Below are positions 20,520 through 33,805 of a stretch of DNA of 64,000 bases, in pieces. The first letter of the stretch is position 1, and each line of letters begins with the position of its first letter. A program made the position numbers and the translations under genes. Source of the DNA: Flectonema sp. DT1601 (Eukaryota; Euglenozoa; Diplonemea; Diplonemida; Diplonemidae); contig OZ025807.1 of the NCBI GenBank assembly GCA_964019425.1, positions 434,001 through 498,000 on the forward strand. The letters run 5' to 3'. The notes beneath the pieces were generated by a model. It was not told the origin of the DNA and did not search any database. It was given only the letters and a program-made list of their open reading frames with translations.

Positions 20520-23500
20520 ATCGAGAACCCTGGAGATTACCTTTGTTTCTTTTTGTGACTGGATTGCAGTGGCGCAACCCATCACCCCACCTGTTGGTAT
20601 CTTTTTATTTTTTTTATTTAAAGAAAAAAGCAGGCTAAGTCGCCTGAGCTGGCATCGCCAGAATATTTAACTTCACATGGCAATGTCAGCTCGTGAAGGG
20701 ATCCAGTTGGATCAAAGGTTTTCTCCCCCCCACTCTATTTATCGTCATTGGTGCGCACCTTCGAACAGGAAGGCCAACACTGACGGAATTTTTTACTTCT
20801 CTTCCCAGGGTTGAACCTTGGGAAAAAAACAAACAATAAACACAGTGTAGACAAACACCCGCCGGACATCTGCAGAGCAGCGATCGATGTCGATGTCTTC
20901 GTTGTCGAACTTCCTGGCGTTTATGTTTTTGTTTTTAACAACAACACAACACCAACTAACAGGTTTGTCTCATTGCCCGTTCTTTCTTGTTTCCCTTTGC
21001 CGCCGGAAGAACGAAGGTCGACGGAGGTCCGAAGCATTGCTTGCGATGATGTTCCGGTATGTGTTGCGTCTCTGTTATTTGTTTGTTTCAACTCAATTGG
21101 TTCATCTCAGGTTTTAGAAGTCTTCGTCCTGTTCGTTGGGAAGGGCCTGAATCAAAAGTTCACTGCCCCTATTCCTCTCCCAAATTTCTTATTCAGCTTG
21201 CCACATGACTGTGTGACATTATTGCTACATTGTAGCTCCCCTACAAAAACCTTATTTTTTGCAGTTGTCTTTTGGTTGTAGCAACTTTTATTTTATGCTT
21301 TTCTAATGTCCCAAAGTTGGTTTATTTTACTTTTTTTTTTCTGCAAGGGAACAGTCCAAAGCATAAGTCCGAACAGCCCTAAGGCCAGTGAACGCACTGA
21401 TTGTTAGGTATTGTATTCCAGGGAAAGTTTGGTTTGTATACTTTATTTTTATTTTATTTTATTTAATTTGTTAAAAGAAAACAGGTAACTTTACATGAGC
21501 ATCGGCTCGAACGGCTCTGGCGAAGCGAGTGAACGAGTCTGATTGCTGAGTATTGTATTCTGTTTTCTTGTTCTTTTTTTAATTTATTTCAAACAGGGCA
21601 ACAGGGGGAAAGTTTGGTTTGTATCCCCTGGGTGTTTAGCGTCACCTGTTGAGGTGTAATGTATTCTGTTTACTTCTATCCCTTTGTTTTTTTTTTTTTT
21701 TTTTTTTATTTCAAACAGGACAGCAGGGGGAAAGTTTGTTTCGTACCCCCCGGGTGCTTAGCGTCACCCTCCATGCGATGCTTGCGCAGGGAGAGCCAAG
21801 GGTCGAGAACCCTGGAGATTACCTTTGTTTCTTTTTGTGACTGGATTGCAGTGGCGCAACCCATCACCCCACCTGTTGGTATCTTTTTATTTTTTTTATT
21901 TAAAGAAAAAAGCAGGCTAAGTCGCCTGAGCTGGCATCGCCAGAATATTTAACTTCACATGGCAATGTCAGCTCGTGAAGGGATCCAGTTGGATCAAAGG
22001 TTTTCTCCCCCCCACTCTATTTATCGTCATTGGTGCGCACCTTCGAACAGGAAGGCCAACACTGACGGAATTTTTTACTTCTCTTCCCAGGGTTGAACCT
22101 TGGGAAAAAAACAAACAATAAACACAGTGTAGACAAACACCCGCCGGACATCTGCAGAGCAGCGATCGATGTCGATGTCTTCGTTGTCGAACTTCCTGGC
22201 GTTTATGTTTTTGTTTTTAACAACAACACAACACCAACTAACAGGTTTGTCTCATTGCCCGTTCTTTCTTGTTTCCCTTTGCCGCCGGAAGAACGAAGGT
22301 CGACGGAGGTCCGAAGCATTGCTTGCGATGATGTTCCGGTATGTGTTGCGTCTCTGTTATTTGTTTGTTTCAACTCAATTGGTTCATCTCAGGTTTTAGA
22401 AGTCTTCGTCCTGTTCGTTGGGAAGGGCCTGAATCAAAAGTTCACTGCCCCTATTCCTCTCCCAAATTTCTTATTCAGCTTGCCACATGACTGTGTGACA
22501 TTATTGCTACATTGTAGCTCCCCTACAAAAACCTTATTTTTTGCAGTTGTCTTTTGGTTGTAGCAACTTTTATTTTATGCTTTTCTAATGTCCCAAAGTT
22601 GGTTTATTTTACTTTTTTTTTTTCTGCAAGGGAACAGTCCAAAGCATAAGTCCGAACAGCCCTAAGGCCAGTGAACGCACTGATTGTTAGGTATTGTATT
22701 CCAGGGAAAGTTTGGTTTGTATACTTTATTTTTATTTTATTTTATTTAATTTGTTAAAAGAAAACAGGTAACTTTACATGAGCATCGGCTCGAACGGCTC
22801 TGGCGAAGCGAGTGAACGAGTCTGATTGCTGAGTATTGTATTCTGTTTTCTTGTTCTTTTTTTAATTTATTTCAAACAGGGCAACAGGGGGAAAGTTTGG
22901 TTTGTATCCCCTGGGTGTTTAGCGTCACCTGTTGAGGTGTAATGTATTCTGTTTACTTCTATCCCTTTGTTTTTTTTTTTTTTTTTTTTTATTTCAAACA
23001 GGACAGCAGGGGGAAAGTTTGTTTCGTACCCCCCGGGTGCTTAGCGTCACCCTCCATGCGATGCTTGCGCAGGGAGAGCCAAGGGTCGAGAACCCTGGAG
23101 ATTACCTTTGTTTCTTTTTGTGACTGGATTGCAGTGGCGCAACCCATCACCCCACCTGTTGGTATCTTTTTATTTTTTTTATTTAAAGAAAAAAGCAGGC
23201 TAAGTCGCCTGAGCTGGCATCGCCAGAATATTTAACTTCACATGGCAATGTCAGCTCGTGAAGGGATCCAGTTGGATCAAAGGTTTTCTCCCCCCCACTC
23301 TATTTATCGTCATTGGTGCGCACCTTCGAACAGGAAGGCCAACACTGACGGAATTTTTTACTTCTCTTCCCAGGGTTGAACCTTGGGAAAAAAACAAACA
23401 ATAAACACAGTGTAGACAAACACCCGCCGGACATCTGCAGAGCAGCGATCGATGTCGATGTCTTCGTTGTCGAACTTCCTGGCGTTTATGTTTTTGTTTT

Positions 23501-26326
23501 TAACAACAACACAACACCAACTAACAGGTTTGTCTCATTGCCCGTTCTTTCTTGTTTCCCTTTGCCGCCGGAAGAACGAAGGTCGACGGAGGTCCGAAGC
23601 ATTGCTTGCGATGATGTTCCGGTATGTGTTGCGTCTCTGTTATTTGTTTGTTTCAACTCAATTGGTTCATCTCAGGTTTTAGAAGTCTTCGTCCTGTTCG
23701 TTGGGAAGGGCCTGAATCAAAAGTTCACTGCCCCTATTCCTCTCCCAAATTTCTTATTCAGCTTGCCACATGACTGTGTGACATTATTGCTACATTGTAG
23801 CTCCCCTACAAAAACCTTATTTTTTGCAGTTGTCTTTTGGTTGTAGCAACTTTTATTTTATGCTTTTCTAATGTCCCAAAGTTGGTTTATTTTACTTTTT
23901 TTTTTTCTGCAAGGGAACAGTCCAAAGCATAAGTCCGAACAGCCCTAAGGCCAGTGAACGCACTGATTGTTAGGTATTGTATTCCAGGGAAAGTTTGGTT
24001 TGTATACTTTATTTTTATTTTATTTTATTTAATTTGTTAAAAGAAAACAGGTAACTTTACATGAGCATCGGCTCGAACGGCTCTGGCGAAGCGAGTGAAC
24101 GAGTCTGATTGCTGAGTATTGTATTCTGTTTTCTTGTTCTTTTTTTAATTTATTTCAAACAGGGCAACAGGGGGAAAGTTTGGTTTGTATCCCCTGGGTG
24201 TTTAGCGTCACCTGTTGAGGTGTAATGTATTCTGTTTACTTCTATCCCTTTGTTTTTTTTTTTTTTTTTTTTTATTTCAAACAGGACAGCAGGGGGAAAG
24301 TTTGTTTCGTACCCCCCGGGTGCTTAGCGTCACCCTCCATGCGATGCTTGCGCAGGGAGAGCCAAGGGTCGAGAACCCTGGAGATTACCTTTGTTTCTTT
24401 TTGTGACTGGATTGCAGTGGCGCAACCCATCACCCCACCTGTTGGTATCTTTTTATTTTTTTTATTTAAAGAAAAAAGCAGGCTAAGTCGCCTGAGCTGG
24501 CATCGCCAGAATATTTAACTTCACATGGCAATGTCAGCTCGTGAAGGGATCCAGTTGGATCAAAGGTTTTCTCCCCCCCACTCTATTTATCGTCATTGGT
24601 GCGCACCTTCGAACAGGAAGGCCAACACTGACGGAATTTTTTACTTCTCTTCCCAGGGTTGAACCTTGGGAAAAAAACAAACAATAAACACAGTGTAGAC
24701 AAACACCCGCCGGACATCTGCAGAGCAGCGATCGATGTCGATGTCTTCGTTGTCGAACTTCCTGGCGTTTATGTTTTTGTTTTTAACAACAACACAACAC
24801 CAACTAACAGGTTTGTCTCATTGCCCGTTCTTTCTTGTTTCCCTTTGCCGCCGGAAGAACGAAGGTCGACGGAGGTCCGAAGCATTGCTTGCGATGATGT
24901 TCCGGTATGTGTTGCGTCTCTGTTATTTGTTTGTTTCAACTCAATTGGTTCATCTCAGGTTTTAGAAGTCTTCGTCCTGTTCGTTGGGAAGGGCCTGAAT
25001 CAAAAGTTCACTGCCCCTATTCCTCTCCCAAATTTCTTATTCAGCTTGCCACATGACTGTGTGACATTATTGCTACATTGTAGCTCCCCTACAAAAACCT
25101 TATTTTTTGCAGTTGTCTTTTGGTTGTAGCAACTTTTATTTTATGCTTTTCTAATGTCCCAAAGTTGGTTTATTTTACTTTTTTTTTTCTGCAAGGGAAC
25201 AGTCCAAAGCATAAGTCCGAACAGCCCTAAGGCCAGTGAACGCACTGATTGTTAGGTATTGTATTCCAGGGAAAGTTTGGTTTGTATACTTTATTTTTAT
25301 TTTATTTTATTTAATTTGTTAAAAGAAAACAGGTAACTTTACATGAGCATCGGCTCGAACGGCTCTGGCGAAGCGAGTGAACGAGTCTGATTGCTGAGTA
25401 TTGTATTCTGTTTTCTTGTTCTTTTTTTAATTTATTTCAAACAGGGCAACAGGGGGAAAGTTTGGTTTGTATCCCCTGGGTGTTTAGCGTCACCTGTTGA
25501 GGTGTAATGTATTCTGTTTACTTCTATCCCTTTGTTTTTTTTTTTTTTTTTTTTTATTTCAAACAGGACAGCAGGGGGAAAGTTTGTTTCGTACCCCCCG
25601 GGTGCTTAGCGTCACCCTCCATGCGATGCTTGCGCAGGGAGAGCCAAGGGTCGAGAACCCTGGAGATTACCTTTGTTTCTTTTTGTGACTGGATTGCAGT
25701 GGCGCAACCCATCACCCCACCTGTTGGTATCTTTTTATTTTTTTTATTTAAAGAAAAAAGCAGGCTAAGTCGCCTGAGCTGGCATCGCCAGAATATTTAA
25801 CTTCACATGGCAATGTCAGCTCGTGAAGGGATCCAGTTGGATCAAAGGTTTTCTCCCCCCCACTCTATTTATCGTCATTGGTGCGCACCTTCGAACAGGA
25901 AGGCCAACACTGACGGAATTTTTTACTTCTCTTCCCAGGGTTGAACCTTGGGAAAAAAACAAACAATAAACACAGTGTAGACAAACACCCGCCGGACATC
26001 TGCAGAGCAGCGATCGATGTCGATGTCTTCGTTGTCGAACTTCCTGGCGTTTATGTTTTTGTTTTTAACAACAACACAACACCAACTAACAGGTTTGTCT
26101 CATTGCCCGTTCTTTCTTGTTTCCCTTTGCCGCCGGAAGAACGAAGGTCGACGGAGGTCCGAAGCATTGCTTGCGATGATGTTCCGGTATGTGTTGCGTC
26201 TCTGTTATTTGTTTGTTTCAACTCAATTGGTTCATCTCAGGTTTTAGAAGTCTTCGTCCTGTTCGTTGGGAAGGGCCTGAATCAAAAGTTCACTGCCCCT
26301 ATTCCTCTCCCAAATTTCTTACTCAG
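20520..26326 (+). repeat. Tandem array of a 1,283-bp unit, 4.5 copies
   Basis: Equivalent points fall at 20811, 22093, 23376, 24659 and 25941 (spacing 1,282-1,283). Copies differ almost only in poly-T length, so amplification is very recent or partly an assembly effect. Inside each unit are two or three diverged sub-repeats sharing ATTTCAAACAG, GGGGGAAAGTTTG and TTAGCGTCACC. Open frames of 156, 97, 76 and 63 codons recur per unit but overlap each other and show no protein-like features. Partial copies: 12643-13446 and 42976-43368. Confidence 0.95.
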
Positions 26327-26770
26327 TAACATTTCTACTGACGATGGTATAACTGCAGTGGAAAAGTTGCAAGAACACCATCTTGTAGCCCAACAAAGCT
26401 ACAGGGACTCTGAGTTCCAGGCATTCCAGGATGCAATGCATGAAGAGCAGTTGCTGCTGCAGGAAGAGCATGAAGCAGTAACGCAGAAACTGCAGGAGTC
26501 AAACACTGCTGCTGAGAAGGAATTACTTAGCTTGCAAGATGAGTGCAGTGCCCTAAAGAAACAACATTCTTCCCTAGCGGAAGGGATTCAACTGCAGGTA
26601 GCACAAATTACACACGCAACTCTAGCAAATGTGTTGCAGACAGGCAGCTCAGAGAAAGTTACAGAGTTAGAAACAAGGGTTCTAGAGATTGAGAACGAGA
26701 AGCGGTTACTTGAATCCGAACATGGGGAGATGGAAAATGAAGTGAAGCGACTAAAAGCAGAGGTAGATGA
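26327..26770 (+). CDS. Coiled-coil exon or gene fragment
   Basis: Following CTTACTCAG the frame reads NISTDDGITAVEKLQEHHL and continues for about 145 residues of regular heptads rich in E, K, L and Q (for example LLLQEEHEAVTQKLQ and VLEIENEKRLLESEHGEME). It ends at a LINE terminus at 26771. The upstream continuation of the frame lies in the last 1,283-bp unit and is not protein-like, so this is one exon or a fragment. It could belong to the hAT gene resumed at 36421, but the frames do not connect directly; a host coiled-coil gene is the alternative. Confidence 0.5.
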
Positions 26771-26964
26771 GAATTTCGATAAAGTGGGAAGTAACGGACT
26801 GGGAGCTTTTGGCTCCTGCCCTATTCCCGATGTAAACTTTCTTTTTATTTTTATTTTTTTTTAACAGGCCCAAAGGGCGACAATGATGGTTGCTGACCAA
26901 GGAATAATATTCAAATGAATTTTCGTTTCAAAGAAACGAACAGAATTAAGAGAGAGGCAGAGAA

Positions 26965-26997
<33 letters not shown>

Positions 26998-27054
26998 GAA
27001 AAAAAAAAAAATGAAGAGGAAATAATCAAACATGAAAAAAAAAAAAAAAATATA

Positions 27055-28472
27055 TTAGTCATTCCAAAAATAACCGTCCATTTTAGGGTTCCAGTATTTC
27101 ATAGGTGAAAATAGGGAGTAAAACTTAAAACCGAATACCCATTTTAATCGCTTTTGCACCGCTGATTTCATTCCCGCTGCGATTCAAAAAAATGCAGCTG
27201 AAATTCAAAAAAATTGTGACATTTTTGTGTGGTGAAAATTTTGAATAATGGAACTGTTGATGTCTAATCGGCTGCCCCGGGTGCTAAAATGAAAGATCGG
27301 TATATGGTTCTATATCCGGCCGTACCTGGTCGGATGTTTTACTCTGAAACAGTTACAAAGGCTGCTCGAAGCAAAACAGTACCTTGTACATCTTACACTA
27401 CACTTAGCCTATTTTTATTTTTGATTAGGCTTAGCTCTTTTGGCAACTTTTACTGCTGGCTTTCTTCGTTTTCCTACCGGCAATGAACCGATAATAGAAC
27501 TAGTTGAACGCAGCGAGCTGAAACTGGAACTAGAACTAGATTCACTAACAGAGGTATGGTTCTCTTACATAGAGGACTGTCTCTTTACTTGTCTCGCCGG
27601 TTATGTAGTCTTTGCTGAGGACCACGCGGTTTGACTCAGGGCGTGCATTGGAAATCCAGAAGTTCCAGATATCTCTGTCTTGGCTGCGCTGCTTTACTGA
27701 TTGGGAGGGATCGTGCTGTTCCAGCCTCTGTAGCTGCTTACGCATTGAAGAATCCCTGACATGGGCATTAATCTGGCTATCAGTATAGCCTAGCGTGAGA
27801 CAGAGTCTCAAAAACTGAGAACGGACAGCAGGAACTGATTCTTTCACGCGTTCAAAAATATCTGAGAGCGGTTCCGGATTGATCGGCTCTGCAGGGATAC
27901 TGACGGATGCGTAATGCGGATCACTAGTCAGCCTTTTTTTGCTCGCTGGTAGCAAGCGTTGCAGATTGAGCGCAGAGGAGCATACGCCGGGATTTCAAGA
28001 CTACCGCGAAGTGGCTCTAGAAGCTTGTTGAACTTCGGATTCCGTCTTTTTGCGTTAGTGTGCGAGGTGCAGTTGTAGTTGTCTGAGGAGCACTCAGCTG
28101 GCATCTCGTGGCAAGTGTGACACTTCATTGAGAGAAGTTTAAGCTGGTGCTGAAGGGAATAATAAGTGTAGTTACGAGAAAAAATGCCAATCTCTGATGC
28201 ATTTCCCTTTTTTTTCCAGAAAAAAATCAAATGCAGCAACAGGATTAACTTTTCCGTGCCGACAGTGATATTCTCTTAGTACCCATAACGCACCTGTCGG
28301 GTTCTAACGGTCAGTAAAAAAAGTGAAAAAAAAATAATCCCACCGCGTAAAATGAGAGATTGGGGCCGAACCTTTCCACCTCGTAAAAAATCTCGAAAAT
28401 GGATGCATTTTTGACCAATGGCTGCTCGAAGCAAAACTGGTTTTCGCGGCCGGTTATTTTTGGAATGACTAA
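27055..28472. mobile_element. Mariner-like DNA transposon, 1,418 bp
   Basis: Inverted ends TTAGTCATTCCAAAAATAAC (27055 on, and its complement ending 28472) with TA on both sides (27053-27054 and 28473-28474). It sits in the TATATA stretch of the LINE terminal module, whose uninterrupted form is at 12350-12400. The short inverted ends and TA target site suggest the Tc1/mariner group, though no DDE core was recognised. Confidence 0.75.
27545..28130 (-). pseudogene. Zinc-finger ORF inside the mariner-like element
   Basis: The minus strand encodes MKCHTCHEMPAECSSDNYNC, then LRSICNACYQRAKK, a C2C2-type arrangement faintly like GATA fingers. Past an A-run where the frame shifts by one it continues RLTSDPHYASVSIPAEPINP and LCLTLGYTDSQINAHVRDS, stopping at 27545. 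The family is not recognised. The segment 27405-28176 is the part missing from the rearranged copy at 42331-42975. Confidence 0.45.
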
Positions 28473-28619
28473 TATATATATATATATATAAATAAAAAAC
28501 GTTGTATGAAAAAGGAAAAAAAAGAAAAAAAAAAAGACCAGAAAAGGAAAGAGAAAATGAAAAGGTATAATATTATTGTGGGGATATGAGGGATAGCAGG
28601 GAGATGCTCTTTTTTTTTT

Positions 28620-28749
28620 TTTTTTTTTTTCTTATTTATTATTTAAAAAAAGGAAACAATCAGTTTAGCGTCTCGATCAAGACGGAAAATAGAAATTAAT
28701 CGACATAGTTGATCGATAGAAAAAAAACAATGATAACATTGTTTATTCA

Positions 28750-28780
<31 letters not shown>

Positions 28781-31700
28781 CTTTTTAATTGTTTTAAAGA
28801 AAAAACAATCAGTTTAGCGTCTTGACCAGGACGGAAAATAGTAAGTAATCGACATAGTCGATCGATAAAAAAAAAACAATGATAACATTGTTTATTCCTT
28901 TTTTTTTTTTTTTTATTCTTTTTATTTATTTTTAAAGAAAAAACAATCAGTTTAGCGTCCTGACCAGGACGGAAAATAGAAAGTAATCGACATAGTCGAT
29001 CGATAAAAAAAACAATGATAACATTGTTTATTCTTTTTTTTTTTTTTATTTTAATTCTTTTTATTTATTTTTAAAAAGAAAAAAAATGGAAAATAGAATT
29101 AGTCAACAAAGTCGAACGATAAAAAAAACAATGATAACATTGTTTATTTTTTTTTTTTTTTATTTTTTTTTATATTCTTTTTTATTAATTTTGAAAAAAA
29201 AAAACAATCAGTTTAGCGTCTTGACCAGGACGGAAAATAGAAAGTAATCGACATAGTCGATCGATAAAAAAACAATGATAACATTGTTTATTCTTTTTTT
29301 TTATTTTAAATTCTTTTTATTTATTTTTTAAAGAAAAAAAACGGAAAATAGAAATTAGTCGACAAAGTCGAACGATAAAAAAAAATAATGATAACATTGT
29401 TTATTCTTTTTTTTTGTATTTTTTTATATTCTTTTTTATTAATTTGAAAAAAAAAAACAATCAGTTTAGCGTCTTGACCAGGACGGAAAATAGGAAGTAA
29501 TCGACATAGTCGATCGATAAAAAAAACAATGATAACATTGTTTATTCTTTTTTTTTTTTTTTTTTTAAATTCTTTTTATTTATTTTTTAAAGAAAAAAAA
29601 AACGGAAAATAGAAATTAGTCAACAAAGTCGAACGATAAAAAAAAACAATGATAACATTGTTTATTCTTTTTTTTTATTTTTATTTTTTAATATTTTTTT
29701 TTATTTTGAAAAGAAAAAACAATCAGTTTAGCGTCTTGACCAGGACGGAAAATAGAAAGTGATCGACATAGTCGATCGATAAAAAAACAATGATAACATT
29801 GTTTACTGTAAAGGGAAATATTCTCGCGGGGAAATATTCTTGCGGGGAAATATTCTTGCGGGGAAATATTCTCGCGGATTTGGAGATTTTTTTTCAAACT
29901 CGCGGGTTTTTCCCCACAAGAATATTTCCCTGCCACAGAGGATTTTTGTGAAAGCCAGCCAGTTGATCAAGAATCTAAGAAATCTTTGTGCTTCCATCAA
30001 GTGTCAGGTAGAACAAAGCATTATTCTCCAAGCAAACACAATAAAAAACTACCATACTGCACAATAAAAATAATTTTTACTGAAACTTTCCTTCATAGCA
30101 CACATATTTTCTTCACAAAAAAGAACAAAAAAATGGCTAGAAAAAAAGTATGCTTGCAGGGAAATATTCCCGCGGGGAAATATTCTCGCGGATTCAGAAA
30201 AAATAATAAAAACTCGTGGGTTTTTCCCCACAAGAATATTTCCCTTTACAGTATTCTTTTTTTTTTTTTTTTTTTTTTTTAAATTCTTTTTATTTATTTT
30301 TTAAAGAAAAAAAAAACGGAAAATAGAAATTAGTCGACAAAGTCGAACGATAAAAAAAACAATGATAACATTGTTTATTCTTTTTTTTTATTTTTTTTTT
30401 TTTAATATTTTTTTATTTTGAAAAAAAAAAAACAGTCAGTTTAGCGTCTTGACCAGGACGGAAAATAGAAAGTGATCGACATAGTCGATCGATAAAAAAA
30501 AACAATGATAACATTGTTTATTCTTTTTTTTTATTTTAAATTCTTTTTATTTATTTTTTAAAGAAAAGAAACGGAAAATAGAAATTAGTCGACAAAGTCG
30601 AACGATAAAAAAAAACAATGATAACATTGTTTATTCTTTTTTTTTTTGTATTTTTTTTAATATTCTTTTTTATTAATTTTGAAAAAAAAAACAATCAGTT
30701 TAGCGTCCTGACCAGGACGGAAAATAGAAAGTGATCGACATAGTCGATCGATAAAAAACAATGATAACATTGTTTATTCTTTTTTTTTTATTTTAAATTC
30801 TTTTTATTTATTTTTTAAAGAAAAAAAAAAAAAAAAAAAACGGAGAATAGAAATTAGTCGACAAAGTCGAACGATAAAAAAAAACAATGATAACATTGTT
30901 TTTCCTTTTTTTTTTTTTTTTTTATATTCTTTTTTATTAATTTTGAAAAAAAAAAAAAACAATCAGTTTAGCGTCTTGACCAGGACGGAAAATAGAAAGT
31001 GATCGACATAGTCGATCGATAAAAAAACAATGATAACATTGTTTATTCTTTTTTTTTATTTTAAATTCTTTTTATTTATTTTTTAAAGAAAAAAAACGGA
31101 AAATAGAAATTAGTCAACAAAGTCGAACAATAAAAAAAACAATGATAACATTGTTTATTCTTTTTTTTTTTTTTTTTTTTTTTTTTATATTCTTTTTTAT
31201 TAATTTTGAAAAAAAAAACAATCAGTTTAGCGTCTTGACCAGGACGGAAAATAGAAAGTGATCGACATAGTCGATCGATAAAAAAACAATGATAACATTG
31301 TTTATTCTTTTTTTTTATTTTAAATTCTTTTTATTTATTCTTTAAAGAAAAGAAACGGAAAATAGAAATTAGTCGACAAAGTCGAACGATAAAAAAAAAA
31401 CAATGATAACATTGTTTATTCTTTTTTTTGTATTTTTTTATATTCTTTTTTATTAATTTTGAAAAAAAAAAACAATCAGTTTAGCGTCTTGACCAGGACG
31501 GAAAATAGAAAGTGATCGACATAGTCGATCGATAAAAAAACAATGATAACATTGTTTATTCTTTTTTTTTATTTTAAATTCTTTTTATTTATTTTTTAAA
31601 GAAAAAAAACGGAAAATAGAAATTAGTCAACAAAGTCGAACAATAAAAAAAACAATGATAACATTGTTTATTCTTTTTTTTTTTTTTTTTTTTTTTTTTA

Positions 31701-33330
31701 TATTCTTTTTTATTAATTTTGAAAAAAAAAACTATCAGTTTAGCGTCTTGACCAGGACGGAAAATAGAAAGTGATCGACATAGTCGATCGATAAAAAAAC
31801 AATGATAACATTGTTTATTCTTTTTTTTTATTTTAAATTCTTTTTATTTATTCTTTAAAGAAAAGAAACGGAAAATAGAAATTAGTCGACAAAGTCGAAC
31901 GATAAAAAAAAAACAATGATAACATTGTTTATTCTTTTTTTTGTATTTTTTTATATTCTTTTTTATTAATTTTGAAAAAAAAAAACAATCAGTTTAGCGT
32001 CTTGACCAGGACGGAAAATAGAAAGTGATCGACATAGTCGATCGATAAAAAAACAATGATAACATTGTTTATTCTTTTTTTTTATTTTAAATTCTTTTTA
32101 TTTATTCTTTAAAGAAAAGAAACGGAAAATAGAAATTAGTCGACAAAGTCGAACGATAAAAAAAAAAACAATGATAACATTGTTTATTCTTTTTTTTTTT
32201 TTTTTTTTATTCTTTTTTATTAATTTTGAAAAAAAAACAATCAGTTTAGCGTCTTGACCAGGACGGAAAATAGAAAGTGATCGACATAGTCGATCGATAA
32301 AAAAACAATGATAACATTGTTTATTCTTTTTTTTTATTTTAAATTCTTTTTATTTATTTTTTAAAGAAAAAAAACGGAAAATAGAAATTAGTCAACAAAG
32401 TCGAACAATAAAAAAAAACAATGATAACATTGTTTATTCTTTTTTTTTTTTTTTTTTTTTTATATTCTTTTTTATTAATTTTGAAAAAAAAAAACAATCA
32501 GTTTAGCGTCTTGACCAGGACGGAAAATAGAAAGTAATCGACATAGTCGATCGATAAAAAAACAATGATAACATTGTTTATTCTTTTTTTTTATTTTAAA
32601 TTCTTTTTATTTATTTTTTAAAGAAAAGAAACGGAAAATAGAAATTAGTCGACAAAGTCGAACGATAAAAAAAAACAATGATAACATTGTTTATTCTTTT
32701 TTTTTTTGTATTTTTTTTAATATTCTTTTTTATTAATTTTGAAAAAAAAAACAATCAGTTTAGCGTCCTGACCAGGACGGAAAATAGAAAGTGATCGACA
32801 TAGTCATTATTTATTTATTTTTTAAAGAAAAAAAAAAAAAAAAAAAACGGAGAATAGAAATTAGTCGACAAAGTCGAACGATAAAAAAAAACAATGATAA
32901 CATTGTTTTTCCTTTTTTTTTTTTTTTTTTATATTCTTTTTTATTAATTTTGAAAAAAAAAAACAATCAGTTTAGCGTCTTGACCAGGACGGAAAATAGA
33001 AAGTGATCGACATAGTCGATCGATAAAAAAACAATGATAACATTGTTTATTCTTTTTTTTTATTTTAAATTCTTTTTATTTATTTTTTAAAGAAAAGAAA
33101 CGGAAAATAGAAATTAGTCGACAAAGTCGAACGATAAAAAAAAACAATGATAACATTGTTTTTCCTTTTTTTTTTTTTTTTTTATATTCTTTTTTATTAA
33201 TTTTGAAAAAAAAAAACAATCAGTTTAGCGTCTTGACCAGGACGGAAAACTGGAAGTAATCGACATAGTCGATCGATAAAAAAAACAATTATAACATTGT
33301 TTCATCTTTTATATTTTTTAATTTTTTTTT
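28620..33330 (-). repeat. Satellite A array, about 35 units
   Basis: Same alternating short and long units as 10126-12240, in reverse orientation (AACAATGATAACATTGTT, then TTTAGCGTCTTGACCAGG). Some blocks repeat as higher-order pairs or quartets (for example around 31120-32170). A MITE interrupts it at 29806-30251. Confidence 0.95.
29806..30251. mobile_element. MITE with CTGTAAAGGGAAATATTC ends
   Basis: Perfect inverted ends CTGTAAAGGGAAATATTC, flanked by TA (29804-29805 and 30252-30253). The empty satellite site reads GTTTATTC. Internally it has four GGGGAAATATTCTCGCG-type sub-repeats near each end. It has no coding capacity. Confidence 0.85.
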
Positions 33331-33805
33331 TATATTTGAAGAAAAGAAAGAAGAAAAAAAAAAAAAAAAACAAGCGGAATTGATCATAATGGGTGGCAGG
33401 GGTTGATATAACTTCATTTGAAAATTCTTCTTTTTTAATTTCTTTTTTTTTGAAATTTTTTTTTTATTTAACAGGAGTTAAGATCACTTACATGAGTTAA
33501 CACAACACAGATACGAGAGTAGCAAACTGAGGTAACACTACCAATTCAACAAAAAATAATCAGGATCGGACACAAGGAGGAGAGTTCATTCTACCTCTCA
33601 CTGTCCTTGCTGGTATCTTAAGTGTCTTGGTATCTCTTTTGTGTCGGTATCTCGGAAGTGCTGGTATCTCGTATGTGCGTTGGTATCTCTTGCGTGTTGG
33701 TATCTCTTGCACATAAGAAAAAATATTGAGTTAACATGATCAGTTTTATTTAAAATTAAAGACAGACCGGAACTATTTGAAAATAAAATGTAGATGGGAA
33801 ACAGT
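33331..33805 (-). repeat. LINE tail spacer with GGTATCTC minisatellite
   Basis: Shared with 51955-52380 and 54330-54650. It contains a T-rich stretch ending AACAGGAGTTAAGATCAC, then about six degenerate repeats of 15-18 bp built on TGGTATCTC plus GTG (33610-33720). Confidence 0.75.

Noticed and set aside
20811-26247. Recurring 156-, 97-, 76- and 63-codon frames
   Set aside because: They repeat with the 1,283-bp unit, overlap in different frames, include poly-Phe from T runs, and show no domain.
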